DNA from: Xylogone sp. PMI_703
Lineage: Eukaryota; Ascomycota; Leotiomycetes
DNA: 64,000 bases
NCBI GenBank assembly: GCA_021399445.1
Contig: JAJTUQ010000004.1
Span: 248,001 to 312,000 of the forward strand
Direction: 5' to 3'
The translations under genes and the position numbers were made by a program. Of the stretch, positions 11,880 to 22,678 are shown one piece after another. Each line of letters begins with the position of its first letter. Position 1 is the first letter of the stretch. The notes beneath the pieces are model-generated. The model was given only the letters and a program-made list of their open reading frames with translations, searched no databases and was not told where the DNA came from.

Positions 11880-14472
11880 ATCAGCATGAGCTAAGAGTGT
11901 CTGTACTGGAATATGTCGCAATTGGATAGATCGGTTTCTCGATAACCACTGTGGAGCTTGACCAAGATCAGCATCAATGTACTTTTAATCATTCACGTAA
12001 AGGAAAAGATGAGATGGCTTACTTCATATACCGATAGCACACAGTAAGATATAAAGAAAATTTCAGAGCAAGCAAAGGCAACACACGTACCCTCGTCTTC
12101 ACCACATTATACAGGCGACTAGATGGCTGCCAGGGTCGTGGCTAGTACACAGCGAAGGGACGTCAATGTGAGGCTACCAGGATAACTAAGATTGAGGATT
12201 GGTAGCTAGATATCAGAGATACAATAATGTATATTCTATGATCGAAGCTCAGAATAGAATACATATTGAATCCTTACAATACAAATGGTATCCACCGGCT
12301 TATACCTATATCACCTCCGGTAACTAGTCCTATGGTTGCTAGGCTGGCCCTCCCAGCCTTCCACAATATGCTGGTTTTCAGTGCTCCGACAACGGCCCAA
12401 GGTTAATTGTAGTGGACACCACCTAAGAGCGCAGGCTTTTCAAGAGTCTGAGTCATATGTCGAACAAATCTTGGTTTCACCGAAATCAACTCGCAATTTT
12501 ATTTCAATAAAATTGGCTTCCTCCGATAAATATCGGTCTACAGTCACCGATCTACATCCGAGATGATTGTAAACAGCGTCACATAACTTGGATTTTGGCT
12601 TGTCCTCTTATAATCAACATCCGATTCACGGGTCCGCAGGTATTTTATGTTAGATTTAAATTGAAAGTGTAGATTCAGAATGATATCCTAGGCATCTCTG
12701 TAGCTATAACACCTATGAAGTCGCCCTAATATTACGATCACGGCAAGTTGAAAACAAATAGATTTCAGTTCGCGTTAGCCACGGACGTCTTGGCTCTTTT
12801 TGTATGGTATTGCTGAGAACCATACTTAGCCCTAGATGGCTATGTTTCGGCTTCACATTGACTTAATGCTGGAAATCGTCAGTTTGTATGACGAGTAATT
12901 GCACTGAGACCTTCCAATACACAGGGCATCTATATTTCCATGCGCTTTCTACCGATTTCTAAACCTTGTCTAGTTGTAAACCATTACTGAATGGATTACA
13001 GACATCCGAGAAGCTTGTTTTGCCCTACAAATGTGCAATAGCTCTCTCGTGGAATAGTCAATCAAATCAACTTCAGTGCACTCTTACTACTATATTCAGA
13101 GCAGGCATGATTGCTTATACGCACTGTAGATAACTACAGTATTGCCCCAATAAGATTAGTTAAGAGAGCCCTGCTATCCCATCCGCCAGGGAAAATGGAA
13201 TCGTTTATGCAAAAAGCCGCAATTATGCAATTTATGTAACAAAGGTAAGCTCTGTCCAATCAGAGTTGCTAGACAATTGTCAGCTCAATTTCGGTTGGTG
13301 AATTAACCAGCGACTCCGATTGGACGGAGCCCACCATTTTGCATAAATCGCATAATTGCAGCTTTTTACATAAACAGTTCCATTTTCCCCGGCGGATAGG
13401 ATACGAGGCTGTTCAACTCGCTATTCCATAATGCAGTTCTTCCTCCTACATAACGAAACTATATCACCTTGCAAGGATCAAAGTCCGGGATGTTCTGCAA
13501 CTATGGAATTCTGTACAAGGACTCTAAACTCGTCTTAGCCGTATTCGAGCTATCTTCAAGGATGAAAATTTGGGTTTCAGCAAATCGAAGGTAAAGGCCA
13601 GGATTCTTTGGGGTGAAAGTAATTTGCCTTAATTTTTAATAAGTACAAGTAGTTAAAAAAAGGTTTCGGCTACGAGCGGCTGAACTAAAATCTGACACGA
13701 TCAAGAGTTAGTGGGCTTAGCCCGCCTTATTTCCACCAGGGGTCGGATTTTTCCGCAAGGATTTACAGTAGTCAAGGGTTGCAAGGACCTTAAGGAACCT
13801 ATTTGGGCAATATTATTCATAAATACAATATCACAATTATTATCTCAAGATTAAGGTCTATTAGGCTGGCCAGATCTTTAACAAGTTATTGTCGGTTTCG
13901 GTATCCGCCAGAAGGCTAACTTAAAAGGACTTTAACTTTGAGATCCACAGTAATTCAGGGTTATATGGACTTTGAGCATCTGGTGCGGATTGACTAATGC
14001 GACACTCGCTTCATAACAACCAACAATTAACAATTAAATATTATTTATTACAGCGCCCCTTCAGCGACCGCACAGCAAGCTATGGAATATATCGCAGAGC
14101 CCGGATGGGATTTGATGTTGCAGTTTAAAAATACACTGTGTAGGAACACATTATCAATACAGCCATGGTCGTTGGTATTTGAGTCTATTGTCGAATAAAA
14201 AAATTCCAATTTGAGAATGAACAGAAGCCAAGTGGATTATAATCTCAATAAGAATAAAACTAAGCGTATGTGAATCAAAAGTCGCCGTTGCGTAGTAGGG
14301 GCATAAAAGATGCCTATGCGATATATAAAGGAAAAGAGGGTCTCAAGATAATGTTATTCTTGAGGGCTGGCATGAGATCCAGATTTTAAGTCGGCCTGCG
14401 AGCACTAGATGACATCTGTTAAGAGTGAGAGGCTGTTAGCAGGGTGGTTCTAATTAAGTACACTCCACAGAA
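11880..14472. other. 2.6-kb gene-free stretch with a decayed foldback element
   Basis: Apart from the inverted repeat described separately, no frame with domain signatures is visible on either strand. Base composition is AT-rich with many stops, consistent with old repeat DNA eroded by C-to-T changes. Confidence 0.5.
13160..13415. mobile_element. MITE-like foldback element (imperfect inverted repeat, about 95-bp arms)
   Basis: The left arm (about 13174-13271) and the reverse complement of the right arm (about 13309-13406) align over most of their length: both carry ATCCGCC, GGGAAAATGGAA, a GTTTATG-AAAAAG block, GCAATTATGC and CTCTGTCCAATC-type blocks in the same order. Most mismatches are C/T or G/A, as expected from repeat-induced point mutation. 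The weaker outer 12-15 bp (AGTTAAGAGAGCC versus AGTTGAACAGCC) suggest the true termini extend slightly further. A spacer of about 37 bp separates the arms. No transposase is present. Superfamily not assigned; a clear target duplication was not found. Confidence 0.7.
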
Positions 14473-15075
14473 TCAGAGGGCCAGCATTACGTCCATAGGC
14501 TCGATCAACAAGCCCTTCGCCTCTACAAAAACAACGGGTTGTTCACTGCCTTCAGACAACGTTTCGAGCCGGCCATCAACCCAGGCCTTTCGATCTTCCA
14601 CTTTTACTATCAATGCTTTCAAAACGACATAATTATTTGTCCGTACTAGAGCTCTATAACGGATGTTCATGCTAGCGGTGACGCCAATCCCACTGAGAAA
14701 TATCGCAGAGCAGCATTGAGCCATGGCCTCCTCGAGAAGGGTAGCCAACAAGCCGCTGTGGACGATTCCCGGATGCCCACAAAGATCCGATCCAAGATAG
14801 CAGATCGCAATCATCTGCCTCCCAGACCTCTCCAACCACATATATGGAGGAACAACGATTCGGTTTGGTCCGGAAAGAGTACCGGCGGTGAGGTTTTGAC
14901 TACGAAATGTATCAGGAATCTTCAAATGTGGTCGTGACTCTGAAAAGTTGGGTTGTGTGCGAAGCTTCTCCGAGAGTGGATGCGTCCTGATATACATGTC
15001 AATTTCACGGGAGAAGGTATCAACTGGCTTATAGACCTCAAGCGTTTCCTCGTCGGTCAGGATACGAGTCGCCAT
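14473..15075 (-). CDS. hotdog-fold thioesterase (PaaI/THEM4-like)
   Basis: Intronless, 200 aa from the ATG at 15075. The diagnostic segment is GHPGIVHSGLLATLLEEAMA (about residues 98-117), the fungal version of the HGG-x-lid motif of 4HBT-superfamily acyl-CoA thioesterases, followed by the beta-strand SMNIRYRALV and a C-terminal strand VFVEAKGLLIEP. It probably hydrolyses an acyl-CoA. It has the usual length for the family and shows no defect. Several fungal metabolite clusters include such single-domain thioesterases, but the neighbours here are 2-3 kb away, so membership is unproven. Confidence 0.85.
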   Translation of the reverse strand: MATRILTDEETLEVYKPVDTFSREIDMYIRTHPLSEKLRTQPNFSESRPHLKIPDTFRSQNLTAGTLSGPNRIVVPPYMWLERSGRQMIAICYLGSDLCGHPGIVHSGLLATLLEEAMAQCCSAIFLSGIGVTASMNIRYRALVRTNNYVVLKALIVKVEDRKAWVDGRLETLSEGSEQPVVFVEAKGLLIEPMDVMLAL

Positions 15076-16216
15076 AATTGGGAAGACAGAAACTGACTAC
15101 AGCAAGAGAGCTGAGTCTCGATGCACTGCTACATTGTTGGTGAGCTTCAGGCTGATAATTTCTGGTTTCGATGATACGAAATAATACTTACCTGTGGTAC
15201 AACGATGGGATAATTGCATGGCCTGCTTTAAAATAACTTATGGCGTCCGCTCTTGCTTATGTATTTGACATCCAAAACAGTCAGCCAGATACTTGGAAAG
15301 CTACAGAGATAACGGTAACGGTGTAGGAGATGTCGGCTGTGGTATGGGGAGACTGTTAACAAGAGCCTGCCTTTCTTCTCACCACTTGCTGAACACTGAA
15401 TTGAAAAGAAGCTATGCAGATTGAAAAATTATGTGAATTGTGCTGATTTCACAATACAACTTCCAGTTCAGCTCAGCACAATGATCTTACTTTCGGTACC
15501 GGGCTAGCGTGCGGCTAGCTCACAATAGGCCGCGCAGATTCTGCTCTCATATCGGAAGCCATTGCAAATATACATGCCAAGGGATTGAGATTCTAGGATA
15601 TCCCGATCGTGCAGATCTTCTAGTGCCTGTATACAGTCGATTTGGGGTTGAGCGGTACAAGAGCAAGCATACCCGAGCATGCCCCAGCAATTCCTATGTT
15701 GCTCTGTTTAAACCCGGCTCTGTTACGAGTCATGCACATTTAAAGAGCACTCGTGCAATTGCTAAGGTGCTGCCTCCTTTGTGTGCGTTTACTGTAAACG
15801 GATACTTTAAGTAGTGTAAACTTAATTGGACACCATCAGCCGCACTGTTATGTATGCCGAGGTATTGGAGTAGTCAACAGTCTATGTGGGGGATATAGAA
15901 CGAGGACGATCGAATTCCCCGTCTTGCTGATACTCGATATGGAGTAGTTACTTTAGTGCATTGCCCTTTTTGGATCTAGTTTGCGTAGTTTGAACTGCCA
16001 AGCCTTTTTAATATCGAGTTAGCTATGCATAAGCGAAACTATGAGTAAGACTCAAGCCCATTCTTCCGGCGCCAACGTTTCAACATCCAGTATGAAATCT
16101 TGCGCCTATTTAGGGATGTCGACGAGCCTTGGATTATTAAGGAGGTAAATGTTAAAGTGGATCACATTAACTATTGAATTGAATTGTCAAGGTTCAGATT
16201 TCGGACAATACCCGCC
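15076..16216. other. intergenic
   Basis: Spacer between the divergently oriented thioesterase and the second Zn2Cys6 gene. A 101-codon plus-strand frame at 15509-15814 shows no recognisable motif and is not called. Confidence 0.4.
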
Positions 16217-17905
16217 ATGCTGGAACCGGTGACACTAGCCTTTCGAGTATGCGAGCCCTGCAGGTTGAGAAAGAAGAAGTGTGACAGGTTGCTTCCGACT
16301 TGTACGGCTTGTACAAAGTAAGTCTGATCTGTCCGAATTAGGATATTGTTACCTCCAGCGGTATCTATCAAGCTTTGAATCTTGAAGCACTAACCTGGGT
16401 GTGAAGCAAGTCTCTTAGGTGTCTCTATGAAGAACAAAAGACTCAAGATGAACTACGCAAGCTTCGGGTACAGGTTAAAAATCTTACGAATACAGTGAAG
16501 AACAAATCCATGCACATCTGTCTTCCGACACCGATCCACTTGAGTGAAGTGAATCAGTATCCGATCCCATCACGGTGGTACATGCCATTTCTTCTCCAGC
16601 ATTGTTCGTCTCCCTCACGCACTCTCTCCCCTCCACGTCTACAGTTAATATATGTTGAACGAATTATTACTCACCTGGCCCGCTCTTCTTAGATTGGGAG
16701 CTATGCTTCCCAACTTTTTCTCGAACCGACCCTACTGGGGACTGTATATCCCCACCCAATTCATGGATGCAAGCGGCTTTCTCTGACCCATGCATGTTTC
16801 ATGCCGTGCTCTTTTCAATATCCTCACGTATAGATGTGCTTCGTGCTGAGAAAGATAACCCGGTGACATTTTATCATCGCTGCTGCGCAACACGATTGTT
16901 ACTTGACAATATTTCATCAGGTAGAACCCCATCACTTCCGACCATTGTTGCAACGACATATTTGTGGCACTATGAGGTAAGAAATCATCATCGTCTTACA
17001 TGAGTCTGTTTAGTATGGGTAACTAATTTGCGGTGAAGACTATAAGTTCCCATGTGCATGAGGCGGAGATTCACAAAAGAGGCTTGCGCCAGATGGTGAA
17101 ATCAAGAGGCGGTTTGTCCAGTTTAGGATTCGATGGGTTTCTTGCTCAGCAGATTATACTGTAAGATTTATCCTAGAAATTAAAGAACTTAGGTTATGGA
17201 AAGGGCCCTAAACTGATATGGCTCATTATTTGCAGAATGGATATCGCTGAAGCTATAGTCACCGCCTCGATACCTTCCTTTGCGGATTTCGTCTCAATAC
17301 CACTACCTGAGGCTCCTGTGACCCTTTTATCTGCGATATTGAGCAAACGCAAGCGTGACTTGATTACTTATGGGATATCTACATCTCTGATTAGACGCCT
17401 GCACTACGTCCACGGGGCCACGCTCCAGTTTGAATCCCAAAGGCTGAAAAGTAAACAAATATTGTCAAATGGATCCTGGTCTGCAAGTTCCTCGGAAGAG
17501 ATATCTAAACCAGTGTTTGAGGACAACGAGGAGGATTCATTTTGTGACGACCTAGAAGGAAACTCCCTCCAGCTCGCCGCACGCTATGCTGCAAACATCC
17601 ATTTGAAATCGTTAGGTCGAGTGATTCCTTTTTCGTCAGAGGACAACCAAGGTTTCGTATCCCGACTAAGATATTACCTTTCGCAACTTACTGATGATAT
17701 ATGGCTCAACAACAATCGTGAAATTTATATCTGGTTGTGCCTTACTGGTGCAGCTGCTGCCCAGGAAGGCAAAACCTGGTTTCTCACAAAGGTGGGTCCC
17801 GTAATCATGTCTTTAGAACATGATAAGCTCCGCATGGTGAAATCGGGTGCCTTGCGATTTTGTAGTCAGATTCAATATCTAGAAGAGGTGAATGTGGGAA
17901 AGTAA
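16217..17905 (+). CDS. Zn2Cys6 transcription factor with damaged or unresolved middle
   Basis: Exons seen: 16217..16317 (ATG, then CEPCRLRKKKC), intron 16318-16406, then 16407 onward; the join gives CX2CX6CX6CX2CX6C ending TNKSLRC, followed by a linker coiled coil (EEQKTQDELRKLRVQVKNL). Downstream exons are 16693?..16976, 17039..17160 and 17236..17905. They carry the fungal-specific regulatory region (SDPCMFHAVLF, ATTYLWHYE, RGLRQMV, LYxxLTDD-like C-terminus). Between about 16480 and 16700 no reading gives one clean model: plausible coding runs sit in two frames (EQIHAHLSSDTDPLE is in another frame and ends at a stop), so either a small intron is missed or the gene carries an indel. It may be a pseudogene. 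Confidence 0.7.
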
Positions 17906-18239
17906 TACTGTGGTACCAGGATGATATAACAGCCTTCCCTCAACCGGCGTTTTTTTATAGTTCATGGTTAATTGAAAAGCCAGGAGTGGTGGTCATGGTT
18001 GGAAGATTATGGAATCAGTGACTATATTAGACTCAATAAAGACAATAAAATTGAGCTACTACATTCATTACAATATCCCTTCTCCCACTGAATATAGTTG
18101 CGGTGGTGCAAGTTATACAAAATAGGTTCATTCACGTCGATTGCTTGCCAGTATCAGCATAACTAAATTTCTGCACGGCAAGGAAAAACCTAAACCATCT
18201 TCAAACAAGCTGTCCAAATCTAGACATGATCACTCCGTC
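17906..18239. other. convergent intergenic spacer
   Basis: AT-rich 3' region of the Zn2Cys6 gene up to the MITE target duplication; no gene seen. Confidence 0.4.
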
Positions 18240-18673
18240 ATGTTTAGCAGGGTTCGGAATTTAGTTCTTAGTATTTTAGTATTTTTAGTATACTAAAAAC
18301 TAAACTAAATTTAGTTTTAATTTTCAGAAAACTAATTTAGTATTAATTAATTTAGTATAAGGTCAAACTAAATTAGTTTAGTTTTTAGTATACTAAAATA
18401 CTAAAAATACTAAAGGCACGTGGTATATCACGTGAAAGATACTCAAAAGCTATATAATATAAAAACTTTAATAAACTATTTTAAATAATTTACATTAAAT
18501 TAGCATTTTATGAATGTTATGAAAATTTTAGTATAATTTAGTATTAATTTAGTATTTTTAATATTAGTACAGATTCTCATTAATTAGTATTAGTTTGAAT
18601 TTTCAAAAATTTAATTAGTTTAGTTCAGGTGAAAACTAAATTAGTATACTAAATTCCGAACCCTGATGTTTAG
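18240..18673. mobile_element. hAT-type MITE, 418 bp, with 18-bp terminal inverted repeats and 8-bp target duplication
   Basis: The element at 18248-18665 starts CAGGGTTCGGAATTTAGT and ends with its exact reverse complement. Both sides are flanked by the same 8 bp, ATGTTTAG (18240-18247 and 18666-18673). An 8-bp duplication and CAGGG termini are standard for the hAT superfamily. The inside is extremely AT-rich (repeated TTTAGTAT / ATACTAAA blocks) and contains nested inverted repeats; it encodes nothing, so it needs a transposase in trans. Two CACGTG boxes lie 6 bp apart at 18417-18434. The right duplication overlaps the stop codon of the bZIP gene. The perfect TIRs and duplication suggest a relatively recent insertion. 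Confidence 0.92.
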
Positions 18674-19431
18674 TCTTCGGCTATCCTCGCCAGGGATACA
18701 AACTTTTCCAAAGTCTGTTGTAAATGTTGCAGTACTGGAGATTCTGGACACCGGCAGAGATCCGTCATCAATTGATCGTTGAGAGCAAGAAATAGCGTCG
18801 TAATTTCGTCAATAACCTCCTCAAGCCTTCTAATGCGTTCTCCACAGTCAACAATTGCCTGTAGCTTTCTCTCCCTATACTTTCGTTGAGCTATTCGTCC
18901 CTGCATCCGACGCTGCTTCCTAATGTCAGTGATCCTAATTTACTTTACTGCCTTATTGGTCTATATACCTACCTGTGTTGATGAGGAATCTAGCAAACAA
19001 TTGTCTATCGTCTCTGGTGGTCTGGCCTTTTGCCGATGACTTAGTATTAAGATATATGGTTCTGAATGCTCTGTTTCTGGAGTGTCGTTGCTCTCAGAAG
19101 GCTGGGATGCATGCGTTATATCCTCTTCCTCCTGAACGGCCAGTCCAGCATAACGGTGGCTATGATGGTGTGAATGCTCGGCGTTGACACTATAGAGTTC
19201 AGGAACCGGGTATGAAGTCGCTGACAAGAGCTCTAACAGGCGCCTTTCGCTTTCTTTTAATGGTTCCGTCGATATCTGCGGAAGTGGGTATGATCTGGCG
19301 GATAGCATATCTGATGAATATGTTCCATGTTCTAGTAATGGGCGAGAATCAAGGGTGTCAGAATGATGCCCTTTAACTTGGGGTGGAGTGTGTTTTTGAA
19401 AACTAACGTCGCGGATAGCGTTTTGCGTCAT
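18670..19431 (-). CDS. bZIP transcription factor with altered basic region
   Basis: Model: complement(join(18670..18915, 18973..19431)), 234 aa; the 57-bp intron falls just before the basic region. The join gives QRRMQGRIAQRKYRERKLQ, the fungal RRxQNRIAQRxYRxRK basic region, followed by heptad-like leucines (ERIRRLEEVIDEITTLFLAL). The invariant Asn of bZIP basic domains is Gly here, which should impair normal DNA contact. The TAA stop (18670-18672) lies inside the target duplication of the MITE, so the insertion replaced everything 3' of the stop while preserving the protein. The N-terminal 150 residues are low complexity (His-rich SHHHSHR, acidic EEED). Confidence 0.8.
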
Positions 19432-20358
19432 TTCCCTAGTTTGTACGTCTTTGTGATAACTTCGCAGGCGGACTATAGACCATTATGAATTAGTAATTTA
19501 AGACGGATGAGATATATTTCGAGTGTATACAAAGGATGAAATACCAAAGCGCTTTGAATGTGCGAGGGAATAGACTTCAAGTGATTAGGGGAACGTATAC
19601 GGAAATGGTGAATTTGGCACATTATTGCGATCAACAAGTTATTAAATGCGAATGAAAACCACATTAAGCACGGCCATATGCGAGATAAGTAAAAGCAGCA
19701 TTAGAAAGAGTACCAAATTAAGCATTGTCAAAGTTCCGTTTCTACCCTCACCTTTAAAATCTAGCCCTTCCCTAAGAATCTAGGCTCACAAGTTGTTTCC
19801 TAAATATAGTCTTGATGAAATTCAGCAATGTTTGTAGTCCCTGTATACATCTCTGACCACCCTACAATTACAATCTCAAATTTAAGGGTATATGCACCAG
19901 CTAACATCTAATTTCATCACGTCGGCAATACGGCTTGTATAGGGTATAGCCGTTGGTCATCAAACACTACCTTTTCCAATCCCAATTCCTTGAAATGCAC
20001 TCCGCAATTCAAGAAATAAGATGGTAAAAGACTCGATAGCTAGCCTGTATGACGAGTAGATTACCGGTCAGCCCGCTCAGTTGGTGGTAAATCGGAGCAG
20101 TGCCAGGGGAAGTATGCCCCCGGATTCGTAGACCAAAGTGCCGGACAGCGGAATTTATCCTCCACACCGAGGCTTTATGCATGACTCGTAATGGTGGTGG
20201 CCCTTTGCGTCTCGACCGGATCTGGGAATTCGCAAGATTCTCCGCATATAACCCACGGATTTAGAGGTTAATTAGGCCACAATTGAAGCCCTTCCCATGA
20301 ATACATCTCTTTCTTGCTCCTTTTGGCCCCCTTACAGCCTCATCATTATTATATTATC
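19432..20358. promoter_or_regulatory. divergent upstream region of the bZIP and MFS permease genes
   Basis: The region separates the bZIP gene (minus) from the permease (plus). A block near 20178-20220 (GCATGACTCGTAATGGTGG..CTTTGCGTCTC) resembles 1252-1290. No gene seen. Confidence 0.35.
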
Positions 20359-21849
20359 ATGGCAGAGAATATTTCTATAAGCACGCTACGGTCTCCGTCT
20401 GTCCCTCTAGATAGACAACCAAACCAACAATCATCTGAGCAATCTGAGAATGTCGAACACCCAAATACGGATCTCCCAGACGGAGGGTATGGTTGGATGT
20501 GCGTAGCGTGCAATTTCTTCATCTACGCCCACAGCTGGGGAGTCTGCTCGTCATTTGCCGTTTACATCGCCTACTACTTATCTCACAATACCTTCCCCGA
20601 CACGTCTCCTTTGGATTATGCCTTCATAGGTGGACTTTCGATATCTCAATCCGTTTTAATTGCGCCACTGGCCACATACATCATTCGACTATTTGGTACT
20701 AAAGTGTGTCTTCATATCGGGGTATTTCTGGAAACCTTATCTTTGATAGGAGCATCATTTGCAAGACAAAAATGGCATATAATATTATCACAAGGAGTTT
20801 GCTTTGGGTGGGGCACTGGGTTCTTGTTTGTTGGCTCCGTGGGCATCATTCCTCAGTGGTTTTCGAAGAAACGAAGTGTAGCCAACGCAATTGCTTCTGC
20901 AGGAACCGGGTTTGGTGGATTGACTTATTCCTTGGCCACACAGCGTATGATTGATACCTTGGGCTTACCTTGGACTTTTCGTATCATGGGGCTTGTGACT
21001 TTCGCTGTCAATCTCACCGCTGCTAATCTTTTGCGAGATAGAAATCGAGAGACCAGGTCACGAGTCCGAGCCTTCGATCTTGACATATTGAAGAGACCAG
21101 AGTTTATCTTGCTTCAAGGATGGTCTTACTTCACTATTTTGGGTTACGTGGTTATTCTTTTCACACTGCCCGCATACGCTGAGGCCATTGGCCTTACCCC
21201 TGAACAGGGAAGCATCATTGGAGCGATCCTCAATCTTGGACAGATGTTGGGGCGACCATTGATCGGTCTTGCTTCTGATCGCTGGGGCCGCTTAAACTTG
21301 GCTACCTTGGCTACATTGTGTAGTGGAATTTTCTGCTTGGTGTTCTGGCTGCCTGCTGAAGTGATACCTAATCCAATAGTCCTGCTGTGCTTTTTTGACA
21401 TTGTAGGGGGTAGCATTGTCGGGACCTTCTGGGGCGTAGTTGCTCCCATTGGCGCGGAGGTGGTCGGTTTGCAGAATCTCCCGTCTGCTTTGAGCTGGAC
21501 CTGGGTTCTGCTGTCAATTCCAACCACTTTTGCCGAAGCAATTGCGTTCAAGATTCGAAGACCGGAAGCACAACACTGGAGCTATATTGGCCCAGAATTG
21601 TTCACTAGTTTCATGTACTTTGCGGCAGCTCTCTGTCTTTGGCTGATACGGGCGTGGAAAGTAGGCCAAATTGAGGCAGTCGAAATATGGCATCGAGAGG
21701 AACAGATACGACAATCGAATATGCTGGCAGATAAGGTTGCATCAGCGGGAGCCATACAACTGCAATATGTGACCACCGAACCAAGAGCGAGACCAAGGTG
21801 GGACAGCAAAGATGTACTGCGAAGAATGATAGTCTGGAAAATAGTGTGA
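20359..21849 (+). CDS. MFS monocarboxylate-type (MCT/SLC16-like) transporter
   Basis: Intronless, 496 aa from the ATG at 20359 (an upstream in-frame extension uses only TTG). The MCT signature DGGYGWMCVACNFF opens TM1, followed by about 12 hydrophobic segments. The loop-2 region (IIRLFGTKV), the GWGTGFLFVGSVGIIPQWF segment and KKRSVANAIASAG are characteristic of fungal monocarboxylate/riboflavin-type transporters (Mch family). The cytosolic N-terminus is polar and the C-terminal tail basic. It likely moves a carboxylate or small metabolite across the plasma membrane. It lies beside the bZIP gene and about 1 kb from the regulator of the catabolic cluster; whether it serves either cluster is open. 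Confidence 0.9.
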   Translation: MAENISISTLRSPSVPLDRQPNQQSSEQSENVEHPNTDLPDGGYGWMCVACNFFIYAHSWGVCSSFAVYIAYYLSHNTFPDTSPLDYAFIGGLSISQSVLIAPLATYIIRLFGTKVCLHIGVFLETLSLIGASFARQKWHIILSQGVCFGWGTGFLFVGSVGIIPQWFSKKRSVANAIASAGTGFGGLTYSLATQRMIDTLGLPWTFRIMGLVTFAVNLTAANLLRDRNRETRSRVRAFDLDILKRPEFILLQGWSYFTILGYVVILFTLPAYAEAIGLTPEQGSIIGAILNLGQMLGRPLIGLASDRWGRLNLATLATLCSGIFCLVFWLPAEVIPNPIVLLCFFDIVGGSIVGTFWGVVAPIGAEVVGLQNLPSALSWTWVLLSIPTTFAEAIAFKIRRPEAQHWSYIGPELFTSFMYFAAALCLWLIRAWKVGQIEAVEIWHREEQIRQSNMLADKVASAGAIQLQYVTTEPRARPRWDSKDVLRRMIVWKIV

Positions 21850-22678
21850 GAGAGTCGGTGGGTCTTCGTTCCTCTGAACCAGTAGTTCTCGGAAAGTCAG
21901 GCGATGTATATGGGGAAGATTTGGGCTTCAACAGTTCCAAAGAAATTTTGCTCTTTGTTGTAACTGAAACATAGCAGTTTAAGCAAAGCCATGAACATTA
22001 TCAGGTCTGTACAATAGGAGTATTCGGGTCTGGAAGCAGGATTAAGATTTAAATACTTGGATGTTACTGAACCACCCCTTAGGTCGCAACTACAAAGACA
22101 TTTCAACCCGTCAACTCGGGATCTGCGCCTTCCAACTTAGTTACAAGATGTTTACGGGACTCATGTATCAATAGATGCGTACAAAATTATGGTCTAAAGG
22201 TGATTTGTACTATACGTGAATTTATGAAGTCAATCTCTGCGGACGTGGATTCGGCCGTGGGGGTTGGGCAAACTGGCTTATGGACACTGCCGTTCGGAGA
22301 AGTTATTAACATAGAGTCTTGCTATGGCTAAACCACAACCTTGTGAAGGGCTATGCCTGTCTCTAGACGAACACATCCGAATTATCTGGGACTCCCACTC
22401 ACCATCTCACGATTGGAATGAACTAAGGAGGTTCCAGTCGGCATTTCCTACTGACAAGGCACAAAACAATACGTGGTCCCAGTATATTGCACCACAGCCC
22501 GTAACAGATATATGCTTTATTTTGGTTGAGTTATCTTAAAACTATTTAATTATTATTAATATAAATTTATTTATAAATTGAATAAATTGTATGAGAAAAT
22601 GTGGTGGTATATAAAGATTTATATCATGGATCAGATCAGCATATGGAACTGGTCGATATACACGTAAACAATTAAATA
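21850..22678. other. convergent intergenic region
   Basis: 3' regions of the MCT permease and the C2H2/Zn2Cys6 regulator; a very AT-rich block lies at 22535-22600. A 71-codon frame at 22324-22539 has no recognisable domain. Confidence 0.4.

Noticed and set aside
15509..15814. 101-codon plus-strand frame
   Set aside because: No domain signature and no splice partners; basic, Cys-scattered composition typical of chance frames.
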